Source: JBCBKL01 sp038521825
Lineage (GTDB): Bacteria; Pseudomonadota; Alphaproteobacteria; Rhodobacterales; Rhodobacteraceae
NCBI GenBank assembly: GCA_038521825.1
Contig: JBCBKL010000019.1
Coordinates: forward strand, 1 to 64,000
Reading direction: 5' to 3'
DNA length: 64,000 bases
Each line of letters begins with the position of its first letter. Position 1 is the first letter of the stretch. Positions 25,172-33,108 of this stretch are shown one piece after another. The notes under the pieces were generated by a model. The model was not told the origin of the DNA and did no database searches. It saw nothing but the letters and a program-made list of their open reading frames with translations. A program made the translations under genes and the position numbers.

Positions 25172-25246
25172 ACTGCTCGATAGGTTTCTTGCCTGTATGA
25201 AACCTGCCTCAATAACTGAACGCCGGCCTTGTGCCGGCGTTTTTTT
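25172..25246 (+). ncRNA. Candidate small regulatory RNA of about 75 nt
   Basis: The region lies between the divergently oriented starts and ends of minus-strand genes, so nothing else explains a plus-strand terminator. From a predicted start near 25172 the RNA would fold into a 5' hairpin (AGGTTTC at 25182-25188 pairing with GAAACCT at 25199-25205, 10-nt loop TTGCCTGTAT). An unpaired linker follows (25206-25220), then the GC-rich terminator hairpin ends in seven U residues. Two-hairpin architecture with its own promoter is typical of a trans-acting sRNA. The loop and linker contain pyrimidine-rich GCCTG/GCCTC that could pair with ribosome-binding sites. I do not recognise an Rfam family. The exact 5' end is a guess. 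Confidence 0.55.
25221..25246 (+). terminator. Strong Rho-independent terminator
   Basis: CGCCGGC (25221-25227) pairs perfectly with GCCGGCG (25233-25239) around a 5-nt loop and is followed by seven T residues (25240-25246). It acts on the plus strand only; there is no T-run on the minus side. Confidence 0.85.
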
Positions 25247-25268
25247 CGTTTTGCGGTTTCGCGCGGGA

Positions 25269-26108
25269 TCAGCGCTGCCCACGGGCCATGAAAGCGAGGC
25301 GTTCGAACAGGTGAACGTCCTGTTCGTTTTTCAGCAGGGCGCCGTGCAGTTTCGGCAATGCGCTTGCGCCGCCGGTCCGCAAATCTTCCGCAGTCATATC
25401 CTCGGCAAGCAGCAGTTTCAGCCAGTCGAGCACCTCGGAGGTTGAAGGCTTCTTTTTCAGCCCGGCCTGTTCACGGATCTCGAAGAATTGCGTCAACGCG
25501 ATGGTCAGCAGGGCTTCTTTGATCCCGGGATGGTGGACCGCGACGATCTTTTTCATCGTGTCCACGTCTGGAAATCGGATGTAGTGAAAGAAGCAGCGAC
25601 GCAGGAATGCGTCCGGCAGTTCCTTTTCGTTGTTCGACGTAATGATCACGATGGGTCTTTGGCGGGCCTGAATCGTTTCGCCGGTTTCGTAGACAAAGAA
25701 CTCCATCTTATCGAGTTCCTGGAGCAGGTCGTTCGGGAATTCGATATCGGCCTTGTCGATTTCGTCGATCAGCAGCACCACCTTTTGACCGGCTTCGAAA
25801 GCCTGCCAGAGCTTGCCTTTCTTGATGTAGTTCTTGACGTCATGCACGCGCTCATCGCCAAGCTGGCTATCGCGCAGACGGCTGACCGCGTCGTATTCGT
25901 AAAGACCTTGCTGTGCCCGGGTCGTGGACTTGATGTTCCACTCGATCATCTGGAGCCCAAGACTTTGGGCCACCTGTTTGGCAAGCTCTGTCTTGCCCGT
26001 TCCGGGCTCGCCTTTCACAAGCAGGGGACGTTCGAGCGTGACCGCCGCATTAACCGCGATGGTCAGATCATCGGTTGCGACATATTGGTCCGTACCTTCA
26101 AATTTCAT
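25269..26108 (-). CDS. MoxR-family AAA+ ATPase
   Basis: This 279-aa AAA+ protein has Walker A GEPGTGKT at residues 33-40, Walker B VVLLIDEIDKAD near 110-121, sensor 1 IVIITSNNEKELPDAFLRR, and a C-terminal lid. MoxR proteins act as chaperone-like ATPases that activate or insert cofactors in partner proteins, usually together with a von Willebrand factor A (CoxE-like) partner encoded next door. Here no VWA gene follows: after the stop come the sRNA candidate and the YejA-like gene. The start at 26108 is the natural ATG. It is divergent from dksA. Confidence 0.88.
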   Translation of the reverse strand: MKFEGTDQYVATDDLTIAVNAAVTLERPLLVKGEPGTGKTELAKQVAQSLGLQMIEWNIKSTTRAQQGLYEYDAVSRLRDSQLGDERVHDVKNYIKKGKLWQAFEAGQKVVLLIDEIDKADIEFPNDLLQELDKMEFFVYETGETIQARQRPIVIITSNNEKELPDAFLRRCFFHYIRFPDVDTMKKIVAVHHPGIKEALLTIALTQFFEIREQAGLKKKPSTSEVLDWLKLLLAEDMTAEDLRTGGASALPKLHGALLKNEQDVHLFERLAFMARGQR

Positions 26109-26247
26109 GGTGTGCGCTTCCCTTGCCCCTATTTCTTCATCCGTTCTTTAACGAAACTGGGGCGGTATTGTGTAGTGACAATCCCCGCCCACGCGTATAG
26201 ACGCTGCGGCATGGGAGTTAGCGGGGGCACAGCGGTAAAGGAACGGT

Positions 26248-26703
26248 ATGGCCGACGTTAGCCAGATTGAGGGGAAGCCGATGAAGCAGGAAGTTTTTTT
26301 GCCGGACGATTACCGCCCGGCTGAAGACGAGCCGTTCATGAACGAACGCCAGGTTGAGTATTTTCGGCGCAAGCTTCTGACCTGGAAGTCCGAGTTGCTC
26401 GCCGGCAGCAAGGACACGATTGAAGGGCTCCAAGACGGGACGCGCAATATTCCTGATATTGCGGACCGTGCCAGCGAGGAGACAGACCGGGCACTGGAAC
26501 TGCGCACGCGGGACCGGCAGCGCAAGCTGGTCGCCAAGATCGACGCGGCGCTGCGGCGGATCGATGAGGGTGAATACGGTTACTGTATCGTGACCGGCGA
26601 CCCGATCTCGCTCAAGCGGCTGGATGCCCGTCCAATCGCGACTATGACGCTGGAAGCGCAGGAAAAGCACGAACGCCGCGAGAAAGTGCACCGCGAGGAC
26701 TGA
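26248..26703 (+). CDS. dksA: RNA polymerase-binding factor DksA (single-cysteine type)
   Basis: DksA enters the RNA polymerase secondary channel and, with ppGpp, modulates initiation. The product is 151 aa from the ATG at 26248 (AAGGA 5 nt upstream) or 140 aa from the ATG at 26281 (GAGGGG 6 nt upstream); both have good ribosome sites. The coiled-coil tip PDIADRASEE carries the Asp and Ala residues needed for function. The zinc-finger region keeps only one cysteine (YGYCIVTGDPIS), with the other three replaced, as described for Rhodobacter DksA, which does not depend on a four-Cys zinc site. It is convergent with a glutathione transferase. Confidence 0.9.
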   Translation: MADVSQIEGKPMKQEVFLPDDYRPAEDEPFMNERQVEYFRRKLLTWKSELLAGSKDTIEGLQDGTRNIPDIADRASEETDRALELRTRDRQRKLVAKIDAALRRIDEGEYGYCIVTGDPISLKRLDARPIATMTLEAQEKHERREKVHRED

Positions 26704-26711
26704 CACGCAAA

Positions 26712-26735
26712 AGAGCCGCCACTCCAGGCGGCTCT
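26712..26735. terminator. Bidirectional terminator between dksA and the GST gene
   Basis: A perfect 9-bp stem (AGAGCCGCC and GGCGGCTCT, 6-nt loop) lies between the two convergent stops. Read on the minus strand it ends in four T residues; on the plus strand the tail is CTGCT. Confidence 0.7.
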
Positions 26736-26738
26736 CTG

Positions 26739-27344
26739 CTATAGGGTCATCGCCCGCTCATACGCGGGCCGTTTTTCGAGCCGCTCTATATAGCTGACGA
26801 GGCACGGCATCTCGCTCATGTCGACCCCTATCTTGCGCGACGAGATTGCGGCGGAGCCGGTCATGACGTCTGCAGCCGAAAACTCACCTGCAAGGTATTC
26901 GCGACCGCCCAGCCATTCTTCCAGAGGCTTCAGCATTTGACCCAGCAGTTTCTTGGCCCGTTTTGCATGTATCTCTGACTGCCGTTCCGGAGGCAGGAAG
27001 ACAGTCTCCACCATATAGGAATTGATCGGGGGCATGATCATCCCTTCGGCATAGTGCAGCCATTGCAGGTAAATCGGATAGTCTGGGCTGTCCAACGCAG
27101 GTCTGAACCGTCCGTTGCCATGGCATTCGACAAGGTATTCTAGGATCGCGCCACTTTCAAAAATGCGGAAGCCATCGATTTCCAACACGGGCACCCGGCC
27201 CATGGGATGAATCGCGCGGTATTCGTCGGAGCGTAATTCGGGTTTGCCCAACTCGAACCGCTCTACCGTATAATCCAACCCCATTTCCTCGAGCATCCAC
27301 GCAACGCGCACGGCGCGGCTGTTGGGTGCGAAATACAGTTTCAT
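26739..27344 (-). CDS. Glutathione S-transferase family protein
   Basis: This is a 201-aa cytosolic protein with a thioredoxin-like N-domain (MKLYFAPNSRAVRVAWMLEE) and the glutathione-binding segments GRVPVLEIDGFRIFESGAILEYL, including the conserved cis-Pro and the Glu-Ser pair. A helical C-domain follows (about residues 85-200). The catalytic residue is probably Ser9 or the adjacent Asn of PNSRAVR. The substrate is unknown. The ATG at 27344-27342 has GGGGGAAGG upstream and fits the family start better than the longer frame. It is monocistronic. Confidence 0.85.
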   Translation of the reverse strand: MKLYFAPNSRAVRVAWMLEEMGLDYTVERFELGKPELRSDEYRAIHPMGRVPVLEIDGFRIFESGAILEYLVECHGNGRFRPALDSPDYPIYLQWLHYAEGMIMPPINSYMVETVFLPPERQSEIHAKRAKKLLGQMLKPLEEWLGGREYLAGEFSAADVMTGSAAISSRKIGVDMSEMPCLVSYIERLEKRPAYERAMTL

Positions 27345-27455
27345 TGGCCTTCCCCCTTCTGACCGAAAGGCTGGCAGGCCCATTCAAGGCCGTCAATGCA
27401 TTAGCCTTTGAAACTGCTGCAGCCTCGGTCCAATGTCGGCGGGGGAGGATTGACC

Positions 27456-28673
27456 ATGGCACAACTGGACCCGTCGCGCCTTGCACGGATTGAGACGTGG
27501 ATGCAGCGCTATGTCCACGAGCGGAAGTTCCCCGGCTGTACTGTTCTGATCCGCCACAAGGGAAGAGAAGCCTACTACGCCGAGGCGGGATTTCACGATG
27601 TCCAGCATGGCACCGCGTTCTCGAGGGACACCATCGCCCGCATCTACTCCATGACCAAGCCCATTACCTCGGTCGCCTTGATGACGCTAATTGAGGAAGG
27701 TTTGGTTCGCCTTGATGCACCGCTGTCGGATTTCGTGCCGGAATTCTCGAGATGTCATGCGCTGATCGATGATGCGACGCGGCTGGACGAAGTGGAGCCC
27801 TGTACGTGTCCGACCCTGCACCAGTTGCTCACGCATACTTCGGGGCTTAGCTATGCTTTCAATGCGGGGCTTGTGCCCAAGGCGATGGAGGGTCGGGACA
27901 TCTTTTTTGCGCCCGGGCAGGGGCCGCTTGCGGATCTCACCGCCAAGTTGGGCGCCCTGCCGCTTGTGTTTCAGCCGGGCCGTCGGTGGGAATACTCGGT
28001 CGGGATAGACGTGATCGGGCGGGTGATCGAGGTGATCACAGGGAAAAGCCTTGATCACGTGTTTCGGGAGCGGATTTTTGACCCGCTCGAGATGACGGAA
28101 ACCGCCTTTTCAGTGCCCCAAGGGGCTGTCGATCGCTTTGCTTGCCTCTATACACCGCTTGAGGGGAACGCGATGGCCCTGGGTGGGTCGCATTGGGGCG
28201 CGGAATCGCTGCGGCTTGTCGATCGGCCGGAAACCTCGGCCTTCCTCGATGCGACGCTCTTTTCCGGTGGCGGCGGTCTGGTTGGAACAATCGACAACTA
28301 CATGCGGTTTGCCGAGATGCTACGGAGTGGTGGGTTGGCCAACAGCGGGCGGGTTCTGTCACCCATGAGCCTGAATTTCATGATGCGCAATCACTTGTCC
28401 GGCGAGATCGCGAGCATGGGACCAACCAGTTTTGCCGAGCAGCCGATGGACGGCATGGGGTTCGGGATCGGCGGGGCCGTCGTGCTGGATCCGGCCCGCG
28501 CCCGTGTGCCGGGCAGCGCCGGCGATTTTAGCTGGGGCGGCATGGCCTCTACATTCTTCTGGGTCGATCCTGTCCAGGATCTGAGCGTGGTCTTTTTCAC
28601 GCAGCTCAGCCCGTCATCGTCGTATTCTTCCCGGTCCGAACTCAAGGCGCTGGTCCACGGAGCGCTGGTGTGA
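27456..28673 (+). CDS. Beta-lactamase-fold serine hydrolase
   Basis: This is a 405-aa member of the class C beta-lactamase/EstB-like family. The nucleophile motif S-x-x-K is Ser65-Met-Thr-Lys68 (IYSMTKPITS). A second catalytic tyrosine is probably in RRWEYSVGIDV, and a conserved glycine-rich FSWGGMASTFFWVDP lies near the C-terminus. There is no signal peptide, so it is cytosolic, and esterase activity is more likely than antibiotic hydrolysis. The ATG at 27456 follows GGGGGAGGA. Its stop overlaps the GTG of the next gene, so it is co-transcribed with acetoacetyl-CoA synthetase and TesB and may act on a related ester. Confidence 0.86.
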   Translation: MAQLDPSRLARIETWMQRYVHERKFPGCTVLIRHKGREAYYAEAGFHDVQHGTAFSRDTIARIYSMTKPITSVALMTLIEEGLVRLDAPLSDFVPEFSRCHALIDDATRLDEVEPCTCPTLHQLLTHTSGLSYAFNAGLVPKAMEGRDIFFAPGQGPLADLTAKLGALPLVFQPGRRWEYSVGIDVIGRVIEVITGKSLDHVFRERIFDPLEMTETAFSVPQGAVDRFACLYTPLEGNAMALGGSHWGAESLRLVDRPETSAFLDATLFSGGGGLVGTIDNYMRFAEMLRSGGLANSGRVLSPMSLNFMMRNHLSGEIASMGPTSFAEQPMDGMGFGIGGAVVLDPARARVPGSAGDFSWGGMASTFFWVDPVQDLSVVFFTQLSPSSSYSSRSELKALVHGALV

Positions 28674-30616
28674 ACGAACGCCCCATCCTCTGGACGCCCT
28701 CCGCCGCGCGTTACAGCCAGTCGAACATGGCGGCGTTTGAGCGCTGGCTGAAAGTCACCCATGACCTTGAATTCGAGACCTACAACGAGATGTGGCGGTG
28801 GAGCATCACGGATCTCGAGGCGTTCTGGGCCGCCATCTGGGACTTCAGCGGGGTAATCGGGACCCGGCCGAAGAGGTTTCTTGTTCAGCGGCAAATGCCG
28901 GGCGCGGTCTGGGCCCCGGATGCGCGGTTGAACTTTGCGGCACAAATTCTTTCAAAAAATAAAGAATTTGGAGTCGCGCCGGCTTTGATCACGTCCTCCG
29001 AAACGTTCGGACGATCTGAATTGAGCTGGTCGGACCTTGAGGCCCACGTGGCGAGTGTAGCCCATAACCTCCGTCGGCTTGGTGTTAAAAAGGGTGACCG
29101 CGTGGCGGCCATTCTGCCCAACACCGAAACGGCACTGATCGCGTTTCTCGCCTCGGCCTCAATCGGCGCCGTTTGGTCCCTCTGCGCGCTCGACATGGGG
29201 CATGTGGCGGTTCTCGACCGGTTTCAACAAATCGAGCCAAAAGTCCTGATCCTGCAAGATGGATACGTGCACGCAGGCAAGACCATCGACAAGCGGGCGG
29301 TTCAGGCGGGTATCGTAGTCCAGCTGCCTTCGCTCGAACATGTTGTTAACGTTCCGGTTATTGGGGAAGCGGCCAGCGGGCATATCGAGTGGTCAAGCCT
29401 GACGGAGGATGATGTCCCGTTTGATGTTACCGGGCTTCCCTTCGATCATCCGCTATGGATCGTCTATTCGTCCGGCACGACGGGCAACCCCAAGCCCATC
29501 GTGCATGGTCATGGCGGCATCACCCTGGAACTGGCCAAGACGGGGTTGCATGCAGCGGCCCAGCCCGGTGACCGGACCTGCTGGCTGACCTCATCGGGCT
29601 GGATCATGTGGAACGCTCAATGGGGGAGCCTGATGCGGGGCGCGACGGTCTGCTTGTTTGATGGCGCCCCAAACCATCCGGACCTCAACACGGTTTGGCG
29701 CTTTGTGGCCAAGGAAGGCGTGGCGAGTTTCGGGGCAGGGGCCGCGTTCTTTGATGGGTGCCGGAAGGCGAATGTTCGGCCCGGTGAGTTAGGCCTCGAC
29801 GCGCTAAGCCATATCGGCTCCACCGGGTCACCCTTATCCGCGGACGGGTATCGCTGGATCTATGACGCCGTGAAATCTGACGTCTGGCTGGCTCCGATCT
29901 CTGGTGGCACGGATTTCGCCGGTGCGTTCGTGCTGGGTCACCCGGGCATGCCGGTGCGGGCTGGCGAAATGCAGTGCCGTGCCTTGGGCAACGCGGTCAA
30001 GGCGTTCGATGTGCATGGTGACGACCTGATCGGAGAAGTCGGCGAACTGGTCTGCACCGAGCCCCTGCCGTCGATGCCGCTGTTCTTCTGGGGTGATGAG
30101 GACGGGTCGATCCTGCACGACAGCTATTTCGACACCTATCCTGGCATCTGGCGGCATGGTGACTGGATCGAGATTACGCCCGACGGCGGTTCGGTGATCT
30201 ATGGCCGGTCCGATGCCACAATCAATCGCAAGGGGCTGCGGCTTGGTTCGGCTGAAATTTATCAGGCGGTTGAGGGCCTTGATGCGGTGGCGGATAGTCT
30301 GGTTGTCGATCTGGAGTTTCTGGGCCACGACAGTTTCATGCCGCTCTTTGTCGTTCTGGCGGATGGATTGACGCTCGACCATAGCTTGAAAGAACAGATC
30401 AACGATGCGATCAGGGCTGGGGTATCGGCTCGGTTCGTTCCCAACGAGGTTCACCAGATCGAAGAAGTACCCCGGACGCTGTCGGGCAAGAAACTGGAGG
30501 TTCCGGTCAAGAAGCTGCTGCTTGGCGGTGATCCGGGAAAGGTCGTCAATCGCGACAGCATGGCGAACCCGCAGAGTTTTGAGTTCTTCGTCGAATTCGC
30601 AAAGGCGCGTGCATGA
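28670..30616 (+). CDS. Acetoacetate-CoA ligase
   Basis: This is a 648-aa ANL-superfamily ligase that activates acetoacetate with ATP and CoA. The N-terminal block WTPSAARYSQSNMAAF and the long domain before the adenylation core are typical of acetoacetyl-CoA synthetase. The core has WIVYSSGTTGNPKPIVHGHGG, the central DVWLAPISGGTDFAGAFV, and HGDWIEITPDGGSVIYGRSDATINRKG. The C-terminus contains the acylation lysine in RTLSGKKLEVPVKK. The start is a GTG that overlaps the upstream TGA (GTGA). It is the middle gene of a three-gene operon. The enzyme would feed ketone bodies or poly-hydroxybutyrate breakdown into central metabolism. Confidence 0.9.
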   Translation: MNERPILWTPSAARYSQSNMAAFERWLKVTHDLEFETYNEMWRWSITDLEAFWAAIWDFSGVIGTRPKRFLVQRQMPGAVWAPDARLNFAAQILSKNKEFGVAPALITSSETFGRSELSWSDLEAHVASVAHNLRRLGVKKGDRVAAILPNTETALIAFLASASIGAVWSLCALDMGHVAVLDRFQQIEPKVLILQDGYVHAGKTIDKRAVQAGIVVQLPSLEHVVNVPVIGEAASGHIEWSSLTEDDVPFDVTGLPFDHPLWIVYSSGTTGNPKPIVHGHGGITLELAKTGLHAAAQPGDRTCWLTSSGWIMWNAQWGSLMRGATVCLFDGAPNHPDLNTVWRFVAKEGVASFGAGAAFFDGCRKANVRPGELGLDALSHIGSTGSPLSADGYRWIYDAVKSDVWLAPISGGTDFAGAFVLGHPGMPVRAGEMQCRALGNAVKAFDVHGDDLIGEVGELVCTEPLPSMPLFFWGDEDGSILHDSYFDTYPGIWRHGDWIEITPDGGSVIYGRSDATINRKGLRLGSAEIYQAVEGLDAVADSLVVDLEFLGHDSFMPLFVVLADGLTLDHSLKEQINDAIRAGVSARFVPNEVHQIEEVPRTLSGKKLEVPVKKLLLGGDPGKVVNRDSMANPQSFEFFVEFAKARA

Positions 30617-31485
30617 ATGAAGCACATCAGACCCTTCTTGATCTTCTCACGGTCGAACCGCTTGAGGTCGATCTTTTTCGCGGCATCGGATCTGGCGGCG
30701 AAACGCCCACCCGCATCTTTGGTGGGCAGGTCATCGGGCAGGCGCTGGCAGCGGCCTATCAGACAGTCGAAGACCGGCTGTGCCATTCGCTGCACGCCTA
30801 TTTCATTCGGCCGGGTGATCCGTCGATTCCCGTCATCTATCAGGTTGATCGGGCACGGGATGGCGGCAGTTTCACGACCCGTCGGGTTGTTGCGGTGCAG
30901 CACGGTAAACAGATCCTCAACATGTCGGCCTCATTTCACATCGACGAGGCCGGGTGGGACCATCAACATCCAATGCCAGACGTGCCCGGCCCCGAGGGGC
31001 TCGAGAGCCGGACAAGTCAACGCAAGGCCAATGCTCACCGGATCCCCGAAAAACACCGCGGCGAATTTCTGCGGCCACGCCCAATCGAGATCCGTGAGGT
31101 CGAACCGCGCGACTATTTCAATCCGACACCAGAAGACGATGTGAATCACCTGTGGTTCCGGATGGAGGCGGCCACGGGCTGTTCGCCTCAGATGCAGCAT
31201 TGTCTGCTGGCCTACGCGTCCGACATGAACCTGCTTGGCTCTTCCCTTCGTCCCCATGGGCTGACGTGGTTTACCGGCGAGGTGATGACGGCCAGTCTCG
31301 ATCACGCGATGTGGTTTCACGGACCAGCCGAATTCGAGAACTGGCATCTTTATAAAATGGACTGTCCATGGACCGGCGGCGCACGCGGCTTTAACCGCGG
31401 TGCGATCTACGCGCGCGATGGCCGCCTTGTCGCCTCGGTGACGCAAGAGGGGCTGGTACGCCCGAGAAAGCGCGACAACAGTTGA
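30613..31485 (+). CDS. tesB: Acyl-CoA thioesterase II (TesB)
   Basis: TesB hydrolyses acyl-CoA to the free acid and CoA. It is 290 aa and has two hot-dog domains. The first contains RIFGGQVIGQALAAAYQTV and LCHSLHAYFIRPGDP. The second contains LLAYASDMNLLGSSL with the catalytic Asp, and SLDHAMWFH. The C-terminal QEGLVRPRK is the usual ending. The ATG overlaps the acetoacetyl-CoA synthetase stop by 4 nt. A ligase and a thioesterase in one operon may balance acyl-CoA and free acid pools, an inference. Confidence 0.93.
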   Translation: MNEAHQTLLDLLTVEPLEVDLFRGIGSGGETPTRIFGGQVIGQALAAAYQTVEDRLCHSLHAYFIRPGDPSIPVIYQVDRARDGGSFTTRRVVAVQHGKQILNMSASFHIDEAGWDHQHPMPDVPGPEGLESRTSQRKANAHRIPEKHRGEFLRPRPIEIREVEPRDYFNPTPEDDVNHLWFRMEAATGCSPQMQHCLLAYASDMNLLGSSLRPHGLTWFTGEVMTASLDHAMWFHGPAEFENWHLYKMDCPWTGGARGFNRGAIYARDGRLVASVTQEGLVRPRKRDNS

Positions 31486-31499
31486 GATGATCGAAGACT

Positions 31500-32966
31500 T
31501 CAGGCGCGGGTGGCGCCTTTGTTGCTCCTTCGACCGAGTTGGAGTTTCGCGCTCCACGCGCTGACAAACAGGGCCGACAAAAGCGGCAAAAGCCAGATGA
31601 CCCGCGACTGATACCGTTCGACGGGCGCCGACAGCCCGCCGAAGATCCCCGCGTTCAACAGCAGCCCCACGATCACCACGGCCAGGACCTTCATGTGCTG
31701 ACGTGACAATTGCCCGGCACCCGCCAGCAAAAGAAGCGGCGCGCTCAGCAGCCACGTCCCCCAGACGACGATGGGATCGAAGATACGCAAAGCCTCGCGT
31801 GCGCGTTCGCCACGTTCCTGCAGTTGCGGGCGGAACCGTTGCCCAAAATCCGTTGCGGCCGAGATGTTTCCGGTGCCGATCATGACAGCCTGTTTCGCCG
31901 CGTTGCCGAGCAATGACTGCGTTTGCGCGATCGGGTAGGCGCGAAAGGCACTTATCAGCACCTTGAACTCTTCGGCGCGGATCTGGTCCATCTGATCGGC
32001 GGTCAGCGCTGCGATTCCGTCATCGGTCCAGAGGAACGCGCCGACATTCGATGGCAGCTCGTCTCCGAAGATCTCGCACAGGGCAAAGCCGGCATCGGGG
32101 CAGGACTGCTTGAGATACCAATATGCCGGGCCATCCTCCAACGACCGCGCCAGCAGGATAGGCAGCCGCTGCGGTGCCGCGCTGGCGTTTCCAAGAACCG
32201 CTGAACTGGCCGTGATGTTCAGCAAGGGTGCGAACAGAAGGGGCACCAGCGCTGCGGCGATGAACCCAGCAGACAACCGCCTTTCGACAAGGCGCCAAAG
32301 CAAGACGAATGCCACCAAGCCACCCATGAGGGGCGGGTAGCCATAGTGAAACGTCACGCAGAGCGCGGCCAGAAGGGTAAAGAAAACCTTCTGACGCCGT
32401 GTGAGATCGTCGTACCGACCAAGCAGCAGCGCGGCGTAAAGAATGACCAGCGCCGCAAAGATGTCGGGCATCAGATAGACCGAGTACCAGGGCAGGGTGC
32501 TGACAGCGGCGACCATCGCAATTCCGATCAACAGGACAGCCGGGCGGGCCAGTATCGTGGCGTCGATCAGGGCAAACACAAAGATCAGCGCCGTGAACGC
32601 CTGCAGCATCGGTAGAAACCAGAACCCAAGAACGGAATAGGCGGAATAAGCCAGTGCCGAGTAAGTAAAAGAGCGACCGACGGTTGATTGGCCGCCTGCA
32701 TCGACCTTGAGACCACCAGAGGCGGAATTAGGCGCAGTGCCTGCTGGATCGGCAGCAACTTGCGTGCCTGTTGAAGGAATCAGATCAAACAGGGTCCGCC
32801 AGATTGCACCACCACCCCGAAAATATGATGCTGTGTCTGCGAATACGAAGTAACCCGAAAAGACCCACATGGGCCAGCACAGGACAATTGAAAGACCCAG
32901 GGCGATCAAGATACCGCGCCAAGTCAGAAGGGGCGTTGTCGGGTTGCCGGTGTCCATATGACCCAT
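31500..32966 (-). CDS. Large polytopic membrane protein of the polysaccharide region, unknown function
   Basis: This is a 488-aa integral membrane protein with about 10-11 hydrophobic helices: about residues 17-40, 110-135, 140-180, 195-215, 222-250, and a C-terminal set at about 400-475. Between the early helices is FADTASYFRGG, and a large soluble loop (about 265-395) contains a pair of cysteines (QSCPDAGFALCEIFGD). The layout resembles GT-C-type or DUF2029-like membrane glycosyltransferases, with an acidic motif after the first helix, but I cannot name a family. It flanks the exopolysaccharide cluster and is divergent from the glycosyltransferase at 33109. Confidence 0.72.
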   Translation of the reverse strand: MGHMDTGNPTTPLLTWRGILIALGLSIVLCWPMWVFSGYFVFADTASYFRGGGAIWRTLFDLIPSTGTQVAADPAGTAPNSASGGLKVDAGGQSTVGRSFTYSALAYSAYSVLGFWFLPMLQAFTALIFVFALIDATILARPAVLLIGIAMVAAVSTLPWYSVYLMPDIFAALVILYAALLLGRYDDLTRRQKVFFTLLAALCVTFHYGYPPLMGGLVAFVLLWRLVERRLSAGFIAAALVPLLFAPLLNITASSAVLGNASAAPQRLPILLARSLEDGPAYWYLKQSCPDAGFALCEIFGDELPSNVGAFLWTDDGIAALTADQMDQIRAEEFKVLISAFRAYPIAQTQSLLGNAAKQAVMIGTGNISAATDFGQRFRPQLQERGERAREALRIFDPIVVWGTWLLSAPLLLLAGAGQLSRQHMKVLAVVIVGLLLNAGIFGGLSAPVERYQSRVIWLLPLLSALFVSAWSAKLQLGRRSNKGATRA

Positions 32967-33108
32967 CTTTGATCCAAGACGCGCGGTTCAGGTTAATCCT
33001 CAAGCGCGCTGACATCCAGAGACGACTTTGATTGGTGGAGTTTTTGCCAAGTCATGATCGAATGTTGCTTAGAATGTGTATCGGCGTTGCTCTTTGGCGG
33101 TTTGTGAA

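Noticed and set aside
26161..26189. Interrupted dyad GGCGG-ATTGT / ACAAT-CCGCC between moxR and dksA
   Set aside because: Bulged and without a promoter match; too weak to call an operator or riboswitch.
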